NCBI GenBank assembly: GCA_031270615.1 | Contig: JAISXE010000381.1 | Span: 1-15,792 of the forward strand | From: Spirochaetia bacterium | GTDB taxonomy: Bacteria; Spirochaetota; Spirochaetia; DTKZ01 | Direction of reading: 5' to 3' | DNA: 15,792 bases | Part shown: piece by piece, positions 5,613-12,795 of the stretch | Position numbering within the stretch: the first letter of the stretch is position 1 | Layout of the letters: each line of letters opens with the position of its first letter | Made by a program: the position numbers and the translations under genes | Notes under the pieces: generated by a model | Seen by the model: only the letters and a program-made list of their open reading frames with translations | What the model was told of the DNA's origin: nothing | Databases searched by the model: none

Positions 5613-6722
5613 TTACCATACTCCTTTCAAATTCATTTCGTTCGATAAAGCAGCAAAAAGCTCGTCCCACACATATATGAAATATATCCAGTCTATCGCT
5701 TCTTCCCAATCCCTTAACAGCGTGCCGGAATCCCGGATTTTCCACAAGTCTTCGGGGAAGCGGTCCCGGGTATACGAGGCGTTCCAGCGGATGTCCTCGC
5801 CGCTACTCCACTCGGCGTCCTGCCGCGTCCAGGCGGGGGGGCGCTGGGCGGGCGGGAGCATTTCGGGCAGGAGGATGGGCTGCCAGTAATTTTCAAACTC
5901 CGCCTGGTTTTTGAAGCGGGGGGTGTCCGGCCCGCGCATCCACTGGCAGAGGGCGCTTATTCTTTCCTGCCTGTTGCGCAGGGCGGTGAGGGCGTCCCCG
6001 CCGGCCAGGCGGGTTTCGTCCCTGCGGATTTTCCCGCGGGTGATGTTGACGGCTTCCGCCGGGGCGGTGAGTTTGAGCAGGGCGTCTTTGCCCTTTGCCA
6101 GGAAAATCCCCGTGCCGGAGAGTTCCAGGGTGAAGGAGTTCCAGCCGCTTATGTTCGAGCAGAAGAAATCGAGCGAGGAGAGATAGAACTCGCCGTTTTC
6201 GTTGGGGGCCGCGGCGTTTATCCGCAGGCCGGGCAGGGTTCCCGGCGAGATGGCGAGGATCTCCTGGCCGTCTTCTTTGCGCAGAAGGCGGCGGACTTCC
6301 ACGCTGCCTGTTTCGCCGTCTGGCGCTTCCCCTTCGGCGTCGGTGTAGCCTTCGGCCCAGGCCAGGCGGTAGAGGGCAAGCTCCTCCTCCGCGAAGGCCG
6401 AGCCGTCAAGCGCCCGGCCCGCCTTTTCTACCAGGGAAGCGCAGCCTGCCAGGAGGAGCATGAGGGCTGCGGCGGCGGGCACTTGGCGAAGCAAACGGAC
6501 AGCCCGGGTTGCATGGGCGAGCAACGAGCGAAGCGAGTGACCAGCCCGGGTTGCATGGGCGAGCAAGGAGCGAAGCGAGTGGCCAGCCCGTGGGGCGCCA
6601 GCGATTGCAGCGGAAATCCCGCAGGCCTGCCGCAGGCGGGCCGAGGAATTGGAGCGGAAAGCGCGGTTCTTTGCATGGCAAAGAAGGCGCAGAAAAAATT
6701 CTTTTATAGCATGCATTTCCAT
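5613..6722 (-). CDS. lipoprotein of the Ton operon, with a repeat array in its N-terminal coding region
   Basis: The predicted 369-residue product begins MEMHAIKEFFLRLL. About 62 residues are then encoded by palindromic repeats, including the 14-residue unit RAGHSLRSLLAHAT twice in tandem. After that comes a normal lipoprotein signal, RQVPAAAALMLLLAGCASL, with the lipid-attachment Cys at residue 94. The mature part is soluble, rich in W/Y near the C-terminus, and of no family I recognise. Position between receptor and exbB suggests an accessory role in Ton-dependent uptake. ATG 6722 is favoured because GGAG (6732-6735) lies 9 bases upstream, whereas in-frame TTG 6494 and GTG 6482 have no ribosome binding site. 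If the full N-terminus is made, the signal is oddly buried; if not, a downstream start is used. Confidence 0.75.
   Translation of the reverse strand: MEMHAIKEFFLRLLCHAKNRAFRSNSSARLRQACGISAAIAGAPRAGHSLRSLLAHATRAGHSLRSLLAHATRAVRLLRQVPAAAALMLLLAGCASLVEKAGRALDGSAFAEEELALYRLAWAEGYTDAEGEAPDGETGSVEVRRLLRKEDGQEILAISPGTLPGLRINAAAPNENGEFYLSSLDFFCSNISGWNSFTLELSGTGIFLAKGKDALLKLTAPAEAVNITRGKIRRDETRLAGGDALTALRNRQERISALCQWMRGPDTPRFKNQAEFENYWQPILLPEMLPPAQRPPAWTRQDAEWSSGEDIRWNASYTRDRFPEDLWKIRDSGTLLRDWEEAIDWIYFIYVWDELFAALSNEMNLKGVW
6481..6685. repeat. mosaic palindromic repeat array, site 1 (inside the lipoprotein gene)
   Basis: From left to right on the plus strand: a degenerate unit (6481-6500, with GGCGAAGCAAACG); two tandem 42-base units (6501-6542 and 6543-6584) beginning AGCCCGGGTTGCATGGGCGA; a 14-base block CAGCCCGTGGGGCG (6584-6597); a hairpin module and a further hairpin. 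The hairpin module has GATTGCAGCGGAAA (6603-6616) and AATTGGAGCGGAAA (6647-6660) around the palindrome GCCTGC-C-GCAGGC (6625-6637). The last hairpin is TTCTTTGC-ATG-GCAAAGAA (6667-6685). The 42-base period is 14 codons, so the tandem copies keep frame. Modules recur at 9343-9564 and 15613-15716. Confidence 0.85.
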
Positions 6723-6724
6723 AT

Positions 6725-9259
6725 TTAATAACTCCACTTGAAGCCGAAGGACGGCATGGGTATGGGCAGCTCGTATGCCTCGTCGCTGCCTTCCTCTTCT
6801 TTGCCCGTGTAGTGGTTGAATTGCTTGTTGCTTTTGGGGGTATAGAGCAGGGCAAGGATGTTTTCGATGGCGAAATATATTTCGCTTTTTGTTTTGCCTT
6901 TTTTGTCGAAGCCCATAAGGGAAAACTTCAGGTCGAAGGGCAGGGAGAAGCCCGTCCGGGAGGTGTCGGAATACTGCTCCGCGCGCTGCCATTTTTCGAT
7001 GACGCTGCCGTCCCCGAGCAGCACGGGATAGCTGCTGATTTCGCCGACTTCCCTTTTGGGCGCGCCCGAGGCAAAGCCCAGGCGGGCGGCGATGGTGAAA
7101 TTGGTGAGGGGTTTGAAGGCGAGCGCCAGGTTCAGGGTGTGGAATCTGTGGAACGAGGGGTAATACCAGCCGGGGCCGACGGACTCGTTTCCGCCGACGG
7201 CGATTGGGTCGTCCACGGCTTTGGGGTCTTTGTAGCGGGCGTGAGTAAAGGAGTAGGAGAGCCAGCCGTCCCACCAGCGGGAGGTGAATTTTTGCAGCAT
7301 GAGGTCGAAGCCCCAGACTATGCCTTTGCCGTCGAAGTGGAAATCGATGGCTTGTTTGGAGGGGTCTTTGTCGATGAGGACGCTTTGGTAGGCGCGGTCG
7401 AAGATGTATTTGAAATAGCTTTCCACGCTGAGGCTGAAGGACCCGGCGAGATCGATTTTCGTGCCGGCAACGGAGGTCCAGGCGCGGTCCTGTTTGAGCT
7501 GGTAATCGCCGATGCCGTTGCGGGCTTCGAGGAAGCGCAGGGTGCTGTTGAGGGAGGAGAAAAGCCCTGTCCCCAGGCTGAGGCCCAGGGCGTCCACCGC
7601 GCCTTCATTTTCCAGGACGCCAAAATCGAGGTTGAGCCGGGGGTTGAAGGCGGGCATGGTTTGGATGGTGAAATCCCTGCCGATGAAGTACAGGTGGTCG
7701 GCGCGGAGTCCCAGTTCCGCGCCGAATTTTTTGTTTTCGGATGTGTATTCCACAAGCGCGTAGGCGGAGCTGCCCAAGCCTTTGTTGGTCGAGTCCAGAT
7801 CGTAATCCATGAAGAAGCCTTCGTAATAGTCGTGGCCCACGGAGGAGGCGTCCAGCAGTTTGCCGGGCGCGGGCCTTTCGGTGAACATGTAGATGTCGTC
7901 CTGAAGGCGCCACAGGGAATAGATTTCCTGCGCGCCCAGGGCCGCCACGAAGCCTTCGCCCAGGGCGCGGTCAAAATCCAGGCGGCCCTGGTAGTTGGTG
8001 AATGTGGCGGCTTCGTGGTTGTGTTCGTCCAGGTCTATGGGGTAGGAGGCCGGGGTTCCCCAGGCCGCGCGGAAGGCGTCGCTGTAGCGCACGGATCCGG
8101 CTTGGCGCAGGTTTTGCCGGAGGACTTCCCGGAGGACTCCCGCGCCCAGGGCCGCTTTGAGGAGCGTGTCGCTGTCGGGGGCATAGCTGAGGGCCGTGGA
8201 AAAGAATCCCTGCCGGTTTTCCCAGGCAAAGCGGAATTCCATGTCGTTGTCCAGGGGGCCTTCGCGCTCTTCGTCTTCAAAGAGGACGCCGACGCCGTCG
8301 CCTCCGAGGAAAGCGTTGAAGGTCCAGTGCAGGTCGGGCGAAAAGGCGTAATGGGCGGACAGCGCGCCGCTGCGTATGTAGGGGGCGGTTTTTACCATGC
8401 GAACGTCCTCGAAATACTGTTTGGCCGCCCACACGAAGGGGTCCCAGTAGGTGATTTTTCCCATGAGCATGACGCCGCCTTTTCCCCCCAGGGGCTGGGA
8501 CAGGCTGAAATTCGTGGCGCTTGTGGACACCCCCAGCTCCAGCTCCGCTTCCGTGGGGGAGGGCCTGCGGGAGCTTACTTCCAGCAGCCCGGATATGGTG
8601 TTGCCGTGGCGGGTGGAGAAAACGCCGTGGGAGAGCCGGGCGCTTTGCACCATTTTGGGGTCAAAGATGGAGACGCTGCCGCCCCAGTAATACGGCTCCT
8701 CGACATAAAAGCCGTCCAGGACGGCGCGGAGGTCGCCGGGAAAGCCGCCCCGGATGGAGGGCATGGCGTTGAAGGCGCCGCCGTAGCCGACGCCGGGCAG
8801 GAGCTTAATCGAGGTCATGACATCTTCCACGATTCCGATCTCGGCGCTGCGGCTGAGGTCCCCGCCGGAGATTGCCACGCTGCGGCCGCTTTGGGCTTCG
8901 TTGGCTCCGGGCCGCCTTTCCTCTATGACGAGCTCGCGGCTTTCCATAACGCCGCCCTGCCGCAGGGAAATGGTAAAACTTTCGCCGCCGCCGGGGGCGA
9001 CAAGCAGCCTGCCGTTTTCATAGCCAGGATAGGCCGCGCGGATGACGACCTGCCTGTCGTCTGGGACTTCAAGCCGCACCGAGCCGTCCTCGCCGCATTC
9101 GTGTTGGCTGCCGTCCCAGGACTGGACGAGCGCGCCCTCCAGGGCCAGGCCCAGTTCCCCGTCCTGGACGCTTATGAGAACATCGCGCGCCCGTAGGGGG
9201 GCAAGGGGTATAAGGAGCAAGCCCGCCAGCATGATACAATATGTATGGCCTTTTTTCAT
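6725..9259 (-). CDS. TonB-dependent outer-membrane receptor, copy 1
   Basis: The 844-residue protein imports a substrate across the outer membrane using TonB energy. After a signal peptide (1-24, ending PLRA) come a small carboxypeptidase-regulatory-like domain (about 25-103) and a TonB-box-like stretch near RELVIEE (108-114). The plug domain (about 124-232) has LLPGVGYGGAFNAMPSIRGG, LDGFYVEEPYYWGG and GNTISGLLEVSSR. A beta-barrel follows, ending FGFKWSY with a terminal aromatic residue. It is paralogous along its length to receptor copy 2. I used ATG 9259 because it begins a proper signal peptide. No good ribosome binding site precedes it, and the frame remains open upstream to 9625, with a well-placed GGAG before ATG 9613. 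The substrate is unknown. Confidence 0.9.
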   Translation of the reverse strand: MKKGHTYCIMLAGLLLIPLAPLRARDVLISVQDGELGLALEGALVQSWDGSQHECGEDGSVRLEVPDDRQVVIRAAYPGYENGRLLVAPGGGESFTISLRQGGVMESRELVIEERRPGANEAQSGRSVAISGGDLSRSAEIGIVEDVMTSIKLLPGVGYGGAFNAMPSIRGGFPGDLRAVLDGFYVEEPYYWGGSVSIFDPKMVQSARLSHGVFSTRHGNTISGLLEVSSRRPSPTEAELELGVSTSATNFSLSQPLGGKGGVMLMGKITYWDPFVWAAKQYFEDVRMVKTAPYIRSGALSAHYAFSPDLHWTFNAFLGGDGVGVLFEDEEREGPLDNDMEFRFAWENRQGFFSTALSYAPDSDTLLKAALGAGVLREVLRQNLRQAGSVRYSDAFRAAWGTPASYPIDLDEHNHEAATFTNYQGRLDFDRALGEGFVAALGAQEIYSLWRLQDDIYMFTERPAPGKLLDASSVGHDYYEGFFMDYDLDSTNKGLGSSAYALVEYTSENKKFGAELGLRADHLYFIGRDFTIQTMPAFNPRLNLDFGVLENEGAVDALGLSLGTGLFSSLNSTLRFLEARNGIGDYQLKQDRAWTSVAGTKIDLAGSFSLSVESYFKYIFDRAYQSVLIDKDPSKQAIDFHFDGKGIVWGFDLMLQKFTSRWWDGWLSYSFTHARYKDPKAVDDPIAVGGNESVGPGWYYPSFHRFHTLNLALAFKPLTNFTIAARLGFASGAPKREVGEISSYPVLLGDGSVIEKWQRAEQYSDTSRTGFSLPFDLKFSLMGFDKKGKTKSEIYFAIENILALLYTPKSNKQFNHYTGKEEEGSDEAYELPIPMPSFGFKWSY
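6732..6735 (-). promoter_or_regulatory. ribosome binding site deciding the lipoprotein start
   Basis: GGAG, formed by the penultimate codons (Trp-Ser) of receptor copy 1, lies 9 bases before ATG 6722. It supports the start upstream of the repeat array rather than one downstream of it. Confidence 0.55.
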
Positions 9260-9342
9260 GATACACAGTGTAACACCGGGGGTAAAAAAAATTGCACCGC
9301 CGGGGGTTTCCAGGGTCTGTTGAAAATTTTTATAATTTCGGG

Positions 9343-9564
9343 ATTTGGGCGCATTTTTGGCGCTTCCGCGCCAAAAACCCAGGACAGTGGACGCAGAGCG
9401 CCCACACAGGCGAGCAACGATTTGCGAAGCAAATCGTGACCAGCCGGGCTTTCCGCTGCAATCTTTTGGCTGCGCCAAAAGGATTTCCGCTTCAATCCAG
9501 GTTGCATGGGCGAGCAGCGATTTGCGAAGCAACTCGTGACCAGCCCCTTGCGCGCCCGCGGGCT
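9343..9564. repeat. mosaic palindromic repeat array, site 2 (between the two receptor genes)
   Basis: This fills most of the 353-base gap between the receptors. ATTTGGGCGC (9343-9352) is followed by the hairpin TTTTTGGCGC-TTCC-GCGCCAAAAA (9354-9377). A unit with the perfect hairpin ACGATTTGC-GAA-GCAAATCGT follows (9417-9437). The hairpin module at 9442-9498 contains TTTCCGCTGCAATC and TTTCCGCTTCAATC around CTTTTGGC-TGC-GCCAAAAG (9463-9481). A second copy of the unit starts GGTTGCATGGGCGAGCA (9500-9516) and contains CGATTTGCGAAGCAACTCG, exactly 100 bases from the first. CGCGCCCGCGGGCT (9551-9564) resembles the 14-base block of site 1. On the minus strand the array is open in the frame of receptor copy 1. 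Confidence 0.85.
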
Positions 9565-9612
9565 TCATGGGTGTCAAACAGGCTCTTGTCAGGCACAAAC
9601 CCCGCGGCGGCA

Positions 9613-12234
9613 TCAGTAGCTCCATTTGAAGCCGAAGGAGGGCATGGGGATGGGCATTTCGTAGGAGGCGGTGTCGCTGCCTTCGTTCTCTTTGCCGGTG
9701 TATTGGTTGAAGGTGCTGTTCTTTTTGGCGCTGTAGGCCAGGGCCAGGAGGTTTTCGATGGCGAAATAGATTTCGGACCGTACCTTGCCTTTTTTGTCAA
9801 AACCGTAAAAGGAAAACTTCACGTCAAGGGGAAGGGAGAATGATGTGCGCAGGGTGTCGGAATAGCTGGCCGGGCGTTTGTACTTCGAGATGACATACGG
9901 CGGGGCCGCGCCGCCCACGCCGTCGGGATAGTACAGGACGGGGTACACTTCGATGTCCCCCACCTCGGACTGGGGAACGCCGGAGGCGAAGGACAGGCGG
10001 GTGGCGATGTTGAAGTGTTTGACGGGTTTCAGGTTCAGGACGAGGTTGAGGGTGTGGAAGCGGTGGAAGGAGGGGAAAAACCAGCCCCGGCCGGCCGTGC
10101 TTCCCTCGGTGCCCCCCTCATCGGCGATGTCTTCGTCAACGCTGCGGCTGGGGTTCTTGTAGCGCGCGTGGTTGAAGGAGTAGGAAATCCAGCCGTCCCA
10201 CCAGCGCGAGGTGAATTTCTGGAGCATCAGGTCAAAGCCCCAGACGCGGCCTATGCCGTCGAATTTGTAAACCGCCTCCTGGGTAAGGGGGTCGACATCG
10301 GCGAACATGTAGGCGCGGTCAAAAATGTATTTGTAGTAGGCCTCGAAGGTCAGGGCGAGGCCGTCCGCGAAATCGATTTTCGTTCCCGCTATGGAGGTCC
10401 AGGAGCGGTTCAGCCTCATCTCGTAGTCGTCGATGCCGTTCCTTTGTTCCATGTAGGCCAGGTTGTTGTTCATGGACGCAAACAGGCCCGTCCCAAGCGT
10501 CAGGGACAGGGAATCGACCGCGCCTGGGTTTTCCAGCAGGCCGAAGTCCAGGTTCAGGCGGGGGCTTAGGACGGGCCGGGACATGATGGTAAAGTCCCTG
10601 CCGACAAAATACAGGTGGTCCAGGCGCAGGCCCAGTTCCGCGCCAAAGCGTTTTTCCGGACTCTGGTATTCCAGCAGCGTGTAGCCGGAGCTCATAAAAC
10701 CCTGGTTGCGCACGTCAATCGCATAATCCACGGGAAAGCCGACGTAGCCGTCAACGGGCAAGCCCGCATAGCCGGGAACGGTGCCGATGGCCGGCGATCC
10801 CGGGATGTCCGGAAACAGCTTCCATTTCTGCTCCGCGAAGACAAAGAGGCTTGCGTCCATGATCCACTGGGAGTACAGTTCCTGCGCCCCCAGCGCCCAC
10901 AGAAAGCCGGAACCCAGGTCCCAGTCGAAGTCAAGCCTGCCCTGGTGGTTGATGAGCGTTTCGCTTGTATAGATGTACTGGTCCTGTTCCAGGCGGTAGC
11001 CCGGGGCGCCTGCCAGGCCCGGATACTTGGCGGAAAAATCGCTTGGGTAGGCCACCTTGATGTCGTTTATGATGTTGCCGTCAAGGTCGGCCCGCAGAAG
11101 CCCCGTGCCGGCCACGGCCTTGAGTACCATGTCGGTATCCGGGTTCCACTGCAGGCCCGTAGTAAGAAAGCCGAGCCGGTTGTTCCACCGGAACCTCAGA
11201 TCGACCCTCTGGGCCTCGATGTTCGCGTCCGTGCCTTCGTCGTTTTCGTACAGCACGCCGATGCCGTCTGAGCCGAAAAAACCGCTCAAGGTCCACTGCA
11301 GGCTGGGGCCAAAGCGGTACCAGGCGTTTACCGCGCCGGAGCGGATATAGGGCGCGGTGGTGACGTAGCGCACCTCCTCGATAACCTGCTTCGCCGCCCA
11401 GATGAAGGGATCCCAGTAGGTCACCTTCCCCATAAGCATGATTCCCCCGTTTTTCCCCAGGGGGTGGGAAAGGTCCATGCTTGTGGCGCTGGTGGAGATG
11501 CCGATATCGATTTCGACGTCTTCGGCAGAGGCCGGGCGGGAGCTTACTTCCAGCAGGCCCGAAATCGTGTGCCCGTAGCGCGAGGAGAAAACCCCGTGGG
11601 AAAGCCGGGCGCTGCGCACCATTTTGGGGTCGAAGATGGACGTGACCCCGCCCCAGTGGTAGGGCCGCTCGATATAAAAACCGTCAAAGACGGCGGTCAG
11701 GTCGCCCGGAAAGCCGCCGCGGATGGAAGGCATGGCGTTGAAGGCGCCGGAGTACCCCACGCCGGGAAGGAGCTTCACGGAGGTCATGACGTCCTCCAGT
11801 ATGCCGATTTCGGCGTTCCGCGTGAGTTCCCTGCCGGAAATCGCGACGCTGCGCCCGCTTTTGGTTTCGCTGGTTCCGGGTTTCCGCGCCTCCACGACCA
11901 ATTCGCGGTTTTCCATGACGCCGCCCAGGCGCAGGCCCAGGGTGTATGAGTTTGTGCCGGGGGCGATAACCAGGCGGCCGTTTTCGTAGCCGGGATAGCC
12001 GGCGCGTATGACAACCTGGCGGTCCTCCGGCGCGGGGATTTTTACCTGTCCTTCCGCATCGCATTCAAACGCCTGCCCGTCCCAGGACTGGACGGCAGCG
12101 CCTTCCAGGGGAATCCCCAGGTCGGCGTCCTCCACCGTGACAAGGACATCCCGCGCGTGCAAACCGGGCGCGGCCAGCAGGAAGAAAAACAGCGGGAGGA
12201 TATATACAGGGCCAGGCCCGCGAAAAACCCGCAT
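9613..12234 (-). CDS. TonB-dependent outer-membrane receptor, copy 2
   Basis: The 873-residue protein has the same plan as copy 1. A signal peptide (1-27, ending GLHA) precedes a regulatory-like beta domain (DVLVTVEDADLGIPLEGAAV onward). A TonB-box-like RELVVEARKP comes next. The plug has LLPGVGYSGAFNAMPSIRGG and FDGFYIERPYHWGG, and a barrel ends FGFKWSY. Plug and periplasmic turns are nearly identical between copies, while mid-barrel loops differ in sequence and length. Copy 2 has an extra insertion around residues 490-530 (FPDIPGSPAIGTVPGYAGLP). This fits two receptors for related but different substrates. The start lies 6 bases after the preceding stop. The ribosome binding site is weak. 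Confidence 0.92.
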   Translation of the reverse strand: MRVFRGPGPVYILPLFFFLLAAPGLHARDVLVTVEDADLGIPLEGAAVQSWDGQAFECDAEGQVKIPAPEDRQVVIRAGYPGYENGRLVIAPGTNSYTLGLRLGGVMENRELVVEARKPGTSETKSGRSVAISGRELTRNAEIGILEDVMTSVKLLPGVGYSGAFNAMPSIRGGFPGDLTAVFDGFYIERPYHWGGVTSIFDPKMVRSARLSHGVFSSRYGHTISGLLEVSSRPASAEDVEIDIGISTSATSMDLSHPLGKNGGIMLMGKVTYWDPFIWAAKQVIEEVRYVTTAPYIRSGAVNAWYRFGPSLQWTLSGFFGSDGIGVLYENDEGTDANIEAQRVDLRFRWNNRLGFLTTGLQWNPDTDMVLKAVAGTGLLRADLDGNIINDIKVAYPSDFSAKYPGLAGAPGYRLEQDQYIYTSETLINHQGRLDFDWDLGSGFLWALGAQELYSQWIMDASLFVFAEQKWKLFPDIPGSPAIGTVPGYAGLPVDGYVGFPVDYAIDVRNQGFMSSGYTLLEYQSPEKRFGAELGLRLDHLYFVGRDFTIMSRPVLSPRLNLDFGLLENPGAVDSLSLTLGTGLFASMNNNLAYMEQRNGIDDYEMRLNRSWTSIAGTKIDFADGLALTFEAYYKYIFDRAYMFADVDPLTQEAVYKFDGIGRVWGFDLMLQKFTSRWWDGWISYSFNHARYKNPSRSVDEDIADEGGTEGSTAGRGWFFPSFHRFHTLNLVLNLKPVKHFNIATRLSFASGVPQSEVGDIEVYPVLYYPDGVGGAAPPYVISKYKRPASYSDTLRTSFSLPLDVKFSFYGFDKKGKVRSEIYFAIENLLALAYSAKKNSTFNQYTGKENEGSDTASYEMPIPMPSFGFKWSY
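9620..9623 (-). promoter_or_regulatory. ribosome binding site for a possible alternative start of receptor copy 1
   Basis: GGAG in the Trp-Ser codons near the end of receptor copy 2 is 6 bases before ATG 9613, which overlaps the TGA stop of that gene (TGATG). This is the same arrangement as at the other receptor's end. It would start a 118-residue extension, read through the repeat array, in frame with receptor copy 1. Whether it is used is unknown. Confidence 0.4.
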
Positions 12235-12240
12235 GAAAGC

Positions 12241-12795
12241 CTATTCTTCTTTTACCAGGGCGGTAAGGTCTTTTGCCTTCCCGCCGAAAACAATACGGCA
12301 AAAAACCTTTCGTGGCTCGCCGCCGCCTTGCAGCGGCATAACCGCGCGGACATACGCCGTCTCCGCCTTGTTCAGGGGAAGGCCCGGCGTAAAAGTCTCG
12401 GAGACTCCCGCGCTTCTGAAAATAACTTCCGGCGGGGATTCCCCCGGAATTTCATTTTTTTCCTTTGTGATGCGCAGCGATACAAATGCCTGCTCCCCGC
12501 GGGCAAAGGCGCTGAACGAGAAGCGGAAAGCCCCGCTGCGCCAGGTTCCCGCAGGGTTGTGCGCCACCGCCATTTGATACAGAACGCCCAGCAGCATCAG
12601 GGCGACAACGTTGATAAACGTAAGCCGCAGGCCTTTGTTCTTCCCCAGGAGCCTCCCTAAAATGCCCCTGGGCCGCCTGTCCTGAGCGCAGAGCTCGGCC
12701 GCGAGCCGGGGCGATGAGGCAATCCTCTCCTCGTGGCTGGAATGGTAATTCAGGATGCCCGGGCCGGATGTTTCCTTTCCGTATTTATTCATCAT
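12241..12795 (-). CDS. single-helix membrane protein of unknown function
   Basis: The 184-residue product has a charged cytoplasmic N-terminal part (1-57), one membrane helix at about 58-78 (LTFINVVALMLLGVLYQMAV) and an extracytoplasmic beta-rich domain (80-184; RFSFSAFARGEQAFVSLRI). I do not recognise the family. The start ATG 12795 overlaps the stop of the upstream nnr gene (ATGATGA), and the gene ends 6 bases before receptor copy 2, so it is firmly in the operon. ATG 12792 is an equally possible start one codon later. The position between a housekeeping repair gene and the receptors gives no clear functional hint. Confidence 0.75.
   Translation of the reverse strand: MMNKYGKETSGPGILNYHSSHEERIASSPRLAAELCAQDRRPRGILGRLLGKNKGLRLTFINVVALMLLGVLYQMAVAHNPAGTWRSGAFRFSFSAFARGEQAFVSLRITKEKNEIPGESPPEVIFRSAGVSETFTPGLPLNKAETAYVRAVMPLQGGGEPRKVFCRIVFGGKAKDLTALVKEE

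Noticed and set aside
6501..6600. Tandem 42-base units as a CRISPR array
   Set aside because: The units are contiguous with no unique spacers, there are only two good copies, and no cas genes are nearby.
6812..9196. Very long plus-strand open frame (794 codons) antisense to receptor copy 1
   Set aside because: It is a shadow of the GC-rich receptor gene: the translation is Gly/Val/Glu/Ala-rich without domains, while the minus strand encodes a full receptor with signal peptide and plug motifs.
9354..9377. Hairpin TTTTTGGCGC-TTCC-GCGCCAAAAA as an intrinsic terminator of receptor copy 2
   Set aside because: On both strands the T-run precedes and the A-run follows the stem, the reverse of what an intrinsic terminator needs. 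It fits better as a repeat module.
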